Of a DNA stretch of 64,000 nt, positions 61,911-64,000 are shown one piece after another; positions within the stretch are counted from its first letter, which is position 1, and every line of letters starts with the position of its first letter. The translations under genes and the position numbers were made by a program. The notes under the pieces were generated by a model. That model made no database searches. It worked only from the letters and a program-made list of their open reading frames with translations, and was not told the DNA's origin. Origin of the DNA: Xiphophorus maculatus (lineage: Eukaryota > Chordata > Actinopteri > Cyprinodontiformes > Poeciliidae). Location of the stretch: contig NC_036443.1 of assembly GCF_002775205.1 (NCBI RefSeq), positions 9,849,698 to 9,913,697 of the forward strand, given 5' to 3'.

Positions 61911-63168
61911 TTTGGTGCTTGCTTCTCATAAATATAAACAAATCCCCTTTTGTAAATATCTTCTTTGCAGTAGCCACCTGCAATCGTAATATGGTCGTCA
62001 TCAGCCTTAAACATCCGTTGTCCAAGCATCAGATATGTATAGAAGTGGATCAGCTCATGATCACAGCAGATGATGGAGGAAAGACTGTACAGCTGATTCC
62101 CCCTTTGTCCAGCAACGTCAATAGTTGCATTTGGAATCACTGTTGGATTCCAAGACCTGGGCGACCGTGGCAGAAACAAAACTATCACTTCATTATTACC
62201 GAGGAAGTTTTTTTCTCCTAAACACTGACTTGCAGCGTGAACAGCGAGTTTCCCTACAATAATCCACCCAACAGCTAAACAAAGAGGCAGTGCTGACGAG
62301 AGCTCTTACAGGCAGGACAACGAGGGGACTGATCTTCAAGAGGCCTATAAAATCTCCCTTACGCATTTCACAAGTTTTCTCACTGTTCGTTAACATATCC
62401 ATGTTTTCATCACACAAACTTAGCCAGTGTAAAACAGCTTCCAGTAAATATGAAATTTGATAGTCGTTCCTCATGTCTGACGACAGCTCACTCTGTCTCA
62501 GTTCCACCTGAACCCGGGACATTTCCGGTGGGGAAAAATAATTCCCCGGATTGTGTACTGCTGTATGGATCAGACTGGCACATAATGGAGTGGCTGATGA
62601 CAATTCAAAGAACTTTTGGGGATTCTGAGAAAGGCACTTTCTAATAAAACTCAAGTTTATTGATTACTGCCAGCTTTGAATACTGGCAGTAATCCAAAAC
62701 TTTTGAATGAGTTGGAAAACATACAAAAACTGTCAACGTTGCTTTCTTCATTTCCGCTGATTTCATTCTTTACGACTGCAGAGCAAACTTCGCCAGCTGG
62801 AAAAGTTTGCTCTTTTGGAAGATTGGCGAAATCATTCCCTAGTACAGTGGTCTGGACAGCTCTCTCTTCCTGGCTACTGTCTTCTAGTGCCGTCTTCTTC
62901 AAAACAAAACCTGAGCTTTCGGACTCAACTGTTGTGGAAGTGTGCTTCCCAGCCGGGGAAGGCTCACATCGCACACCTGGTTGGGGATCATAGACAGTGG
63001 TATTTACAAAAGTTGGAAATAGCTGGCTTAGAAACCCATACCTCCTCCCTCCTAATGTGTTGATCAAATTACCGACTTTGCCTGAATTCACACCACAACT
63101 GTCATATGTAAATAGAGTTTCCCCTTCCACAAGAGCAATATTAAAAAGACGAAATGCTAAACAGCTTA
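61877..63168 (-). pseudogene. Degenerate or fast-evolving coding region, last block resembling a ubiquitin-specific protease
   Basis: Three open blocks follow one another on the minus strand: 63168-62694 (acidic/Ser-rich, begins after an acceptor), 62621-62200 (contains YFSPPEMSRVQVELRQ and LEAVLHWLSLCDENM) and 62165-61900. The last reads VIPNATIDVA, LYSLSSIICCDHELIHFYTY, then ADDDH and RGFVYIYEK, which follows the order of a USP C-terminal lobe (IP..ID, LY.L, .HY..Y, DD, GY.L.Y); the catalytic-type His is kept but the usual GHY is IHF. Joining the blocks needs very small introns (about 70 and 35 bases), the second smaller than normal, so a frameshifted pseudogene is equally likely. The catalytic Cys box was not found; it would lie to the right or be lost. 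The block ends in the TA tract beside MITE copy 2. Function is uncertain. Confidence 0.3.
62662..62694. repeat. Perfect 12-bp hairpin
   Basis: GATTACTGCCAG (62662-62673) pairs with 62683-62694 across a 9-base loop, between two open blocks of the USP-like region. Confidence 0.92.
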
Positions 63169-64000
63169 CTGAAAATTTAAAAATAAAGGCCTAAATATTC
63201 CTCTCAGGGCAGCCTTAAATATCTTTTTCTCTCAGGTCACATTAACCTAAGCACAAACATTGGCTGTGAACTGCCCCCCACTAGTGCATTAGCCTTTTCC
63301 CTAAAAAAGCTTTTAGCTATTTTTCTAATTTATTATCAGCACACTGAATGGAGGAAGCCAATGTAAGACAACATGCTAGTGATGCCCCACATGCCACTGA
63401 CAGCATTTAGGCTAACATTAGCATTTTGGATAATTTTAGCTTATACACTAAGTCCATGTTAGTCAACAAACCTTTGATTATCCAGATGCTATTGACTATA
63501 CTTTAGCTAAACTTAGCATTGATGCTAATTCTTAGCATCAGAACAATGGGTTCCACGCTTTGGCAGGCCTCGTTTAAATTTCTTTAGAAATTTTCTAGTT
63601 TGTGAATATGAGGCTTCTTCTTATTTCAATTTTTTTCCCCTCCAGATCCTACAACACTGCTGATGTTATAAAGACTAAACTGGTTCTTCATTTTTAACAA
63701 AAGCATGTGGAAACATGGCATGTTTATTATTTGGATTAATGGAGAAAATCTTGCAGCCAAATGAACATTTCAGACAGTTAAAAGTTTCAACATTAATTTC
63801 CCATTAAATATTATATTACATTGTCAGGCCAACCTACGGTGATTGATCATAATCCTTAATTGTCCTTAATTATAAATCTTTTGTTGCTTCCGTTAGGGAG
63901 AGATGCTATCCTGAGGAGGCAGTGATAGCAGTAATATGTGTAAGTATCTGCATTGAGTGCAAATACATAGTAGATGGCAAACTAATCTGCTGTAAGAAAC
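63169..64000. other. Right edge, no gene recognised
   Basis: Non-coding. 63380-63545 is dense in TTAGC/GCTAA words on both strands, giving many short imperfect inverted repeats. No exon was identified. Confidence 0.5.

Noticed and set aside
63380-63545. Cluster of GCTAA/TTAGC words resembling an array
   Set aside because: Spacing and unit are irregular, so it is neither a CRISPR-like array nor a true satellite; likely an old repeat relic.

Overview
The window looks like teleost fish nuclear DNA, probably a percomorph. Genes have many short exons with GT-AG introns, introns are AT-rich and full of microsatellites, and the repeats are typical of fish (RTE/Rex3-type LINE, tRNA-derived SINEs, Tc1/mariner relics and MITEs). 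Splice sites and phases were traced by eye. Six coding sequences close as uninterrupted frames: dcp1a 491 aa, tkt 628 aa, an aldo/keto reductase 342 aa, nsun5 492 aa, a Myb-hAT fusion 892 aa and an sgk2-type kinase 361 aa.

Layout. 1-5.7 kb: N-terminal coding exon of an L-type calcium channel (cacna1d, minus strand), which runs off the left edge, followed by a long intron or upstream region. 5.8-17 kb: dcp1a (plus), with a SINE sitting inside a decayed Tc1-like transposon in one intron and a second SINE with clear target duplications in another. 17.4-29.7 kb: tkt (plus). 31.4-32.05 kb: a 5'-truncated LINE with 11-bp target duplications. 33.0-36.4 kb: an aldo/keto reductase (minus) that is not of the AKR1 type. 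36.9-39.5 kb: nsun5 (minus). 41.1-47.5 kb: the Myb-hAT fusion gene (minus). 50.3-60.1 kb: sgk2 (minus), with a solo LTR in its last intron and a MITE in another. 61.3-64 kb: TA microsatellites split by a second MITE copy, then a poorly preserved minus-strand coding region whose last block resembles a ubiquitin-specific protease.

Gene neighbourhood. cacna1d-dcp1a-tkt matches the human 3p21 arrangement. sgk2 followed in the same orientation by a B-Myb-like gene matches human 20q13 (SGK2-IFT52-MYBL2) without IFT52. The genes are mostly housekeeping or signalling genes (mRNA decapping, pentose phosphate pathway, rRNA methylation, AGC kinase) and do not form one pathway.

The most interesting item is the Myb-hAT gene. 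A complete R1R2R3 Myb DNA-binding domain of MYBL2 type is spliced in frame to a nearly full-length hAT transposase-derived region that has lost at least one catalytic acid and the CxxH motif but keeps the RW motif and the C-terminal dimerisation domain. It lies at the expected position of mybl2 beside sgk2, so it may be a mybl2 duplicate whose regulatory C-terminus was replaced by a domesticated transposase. A second theme is a series of near-perfect short hairpins in non-coding DNA, a pattern expected from local template switching.
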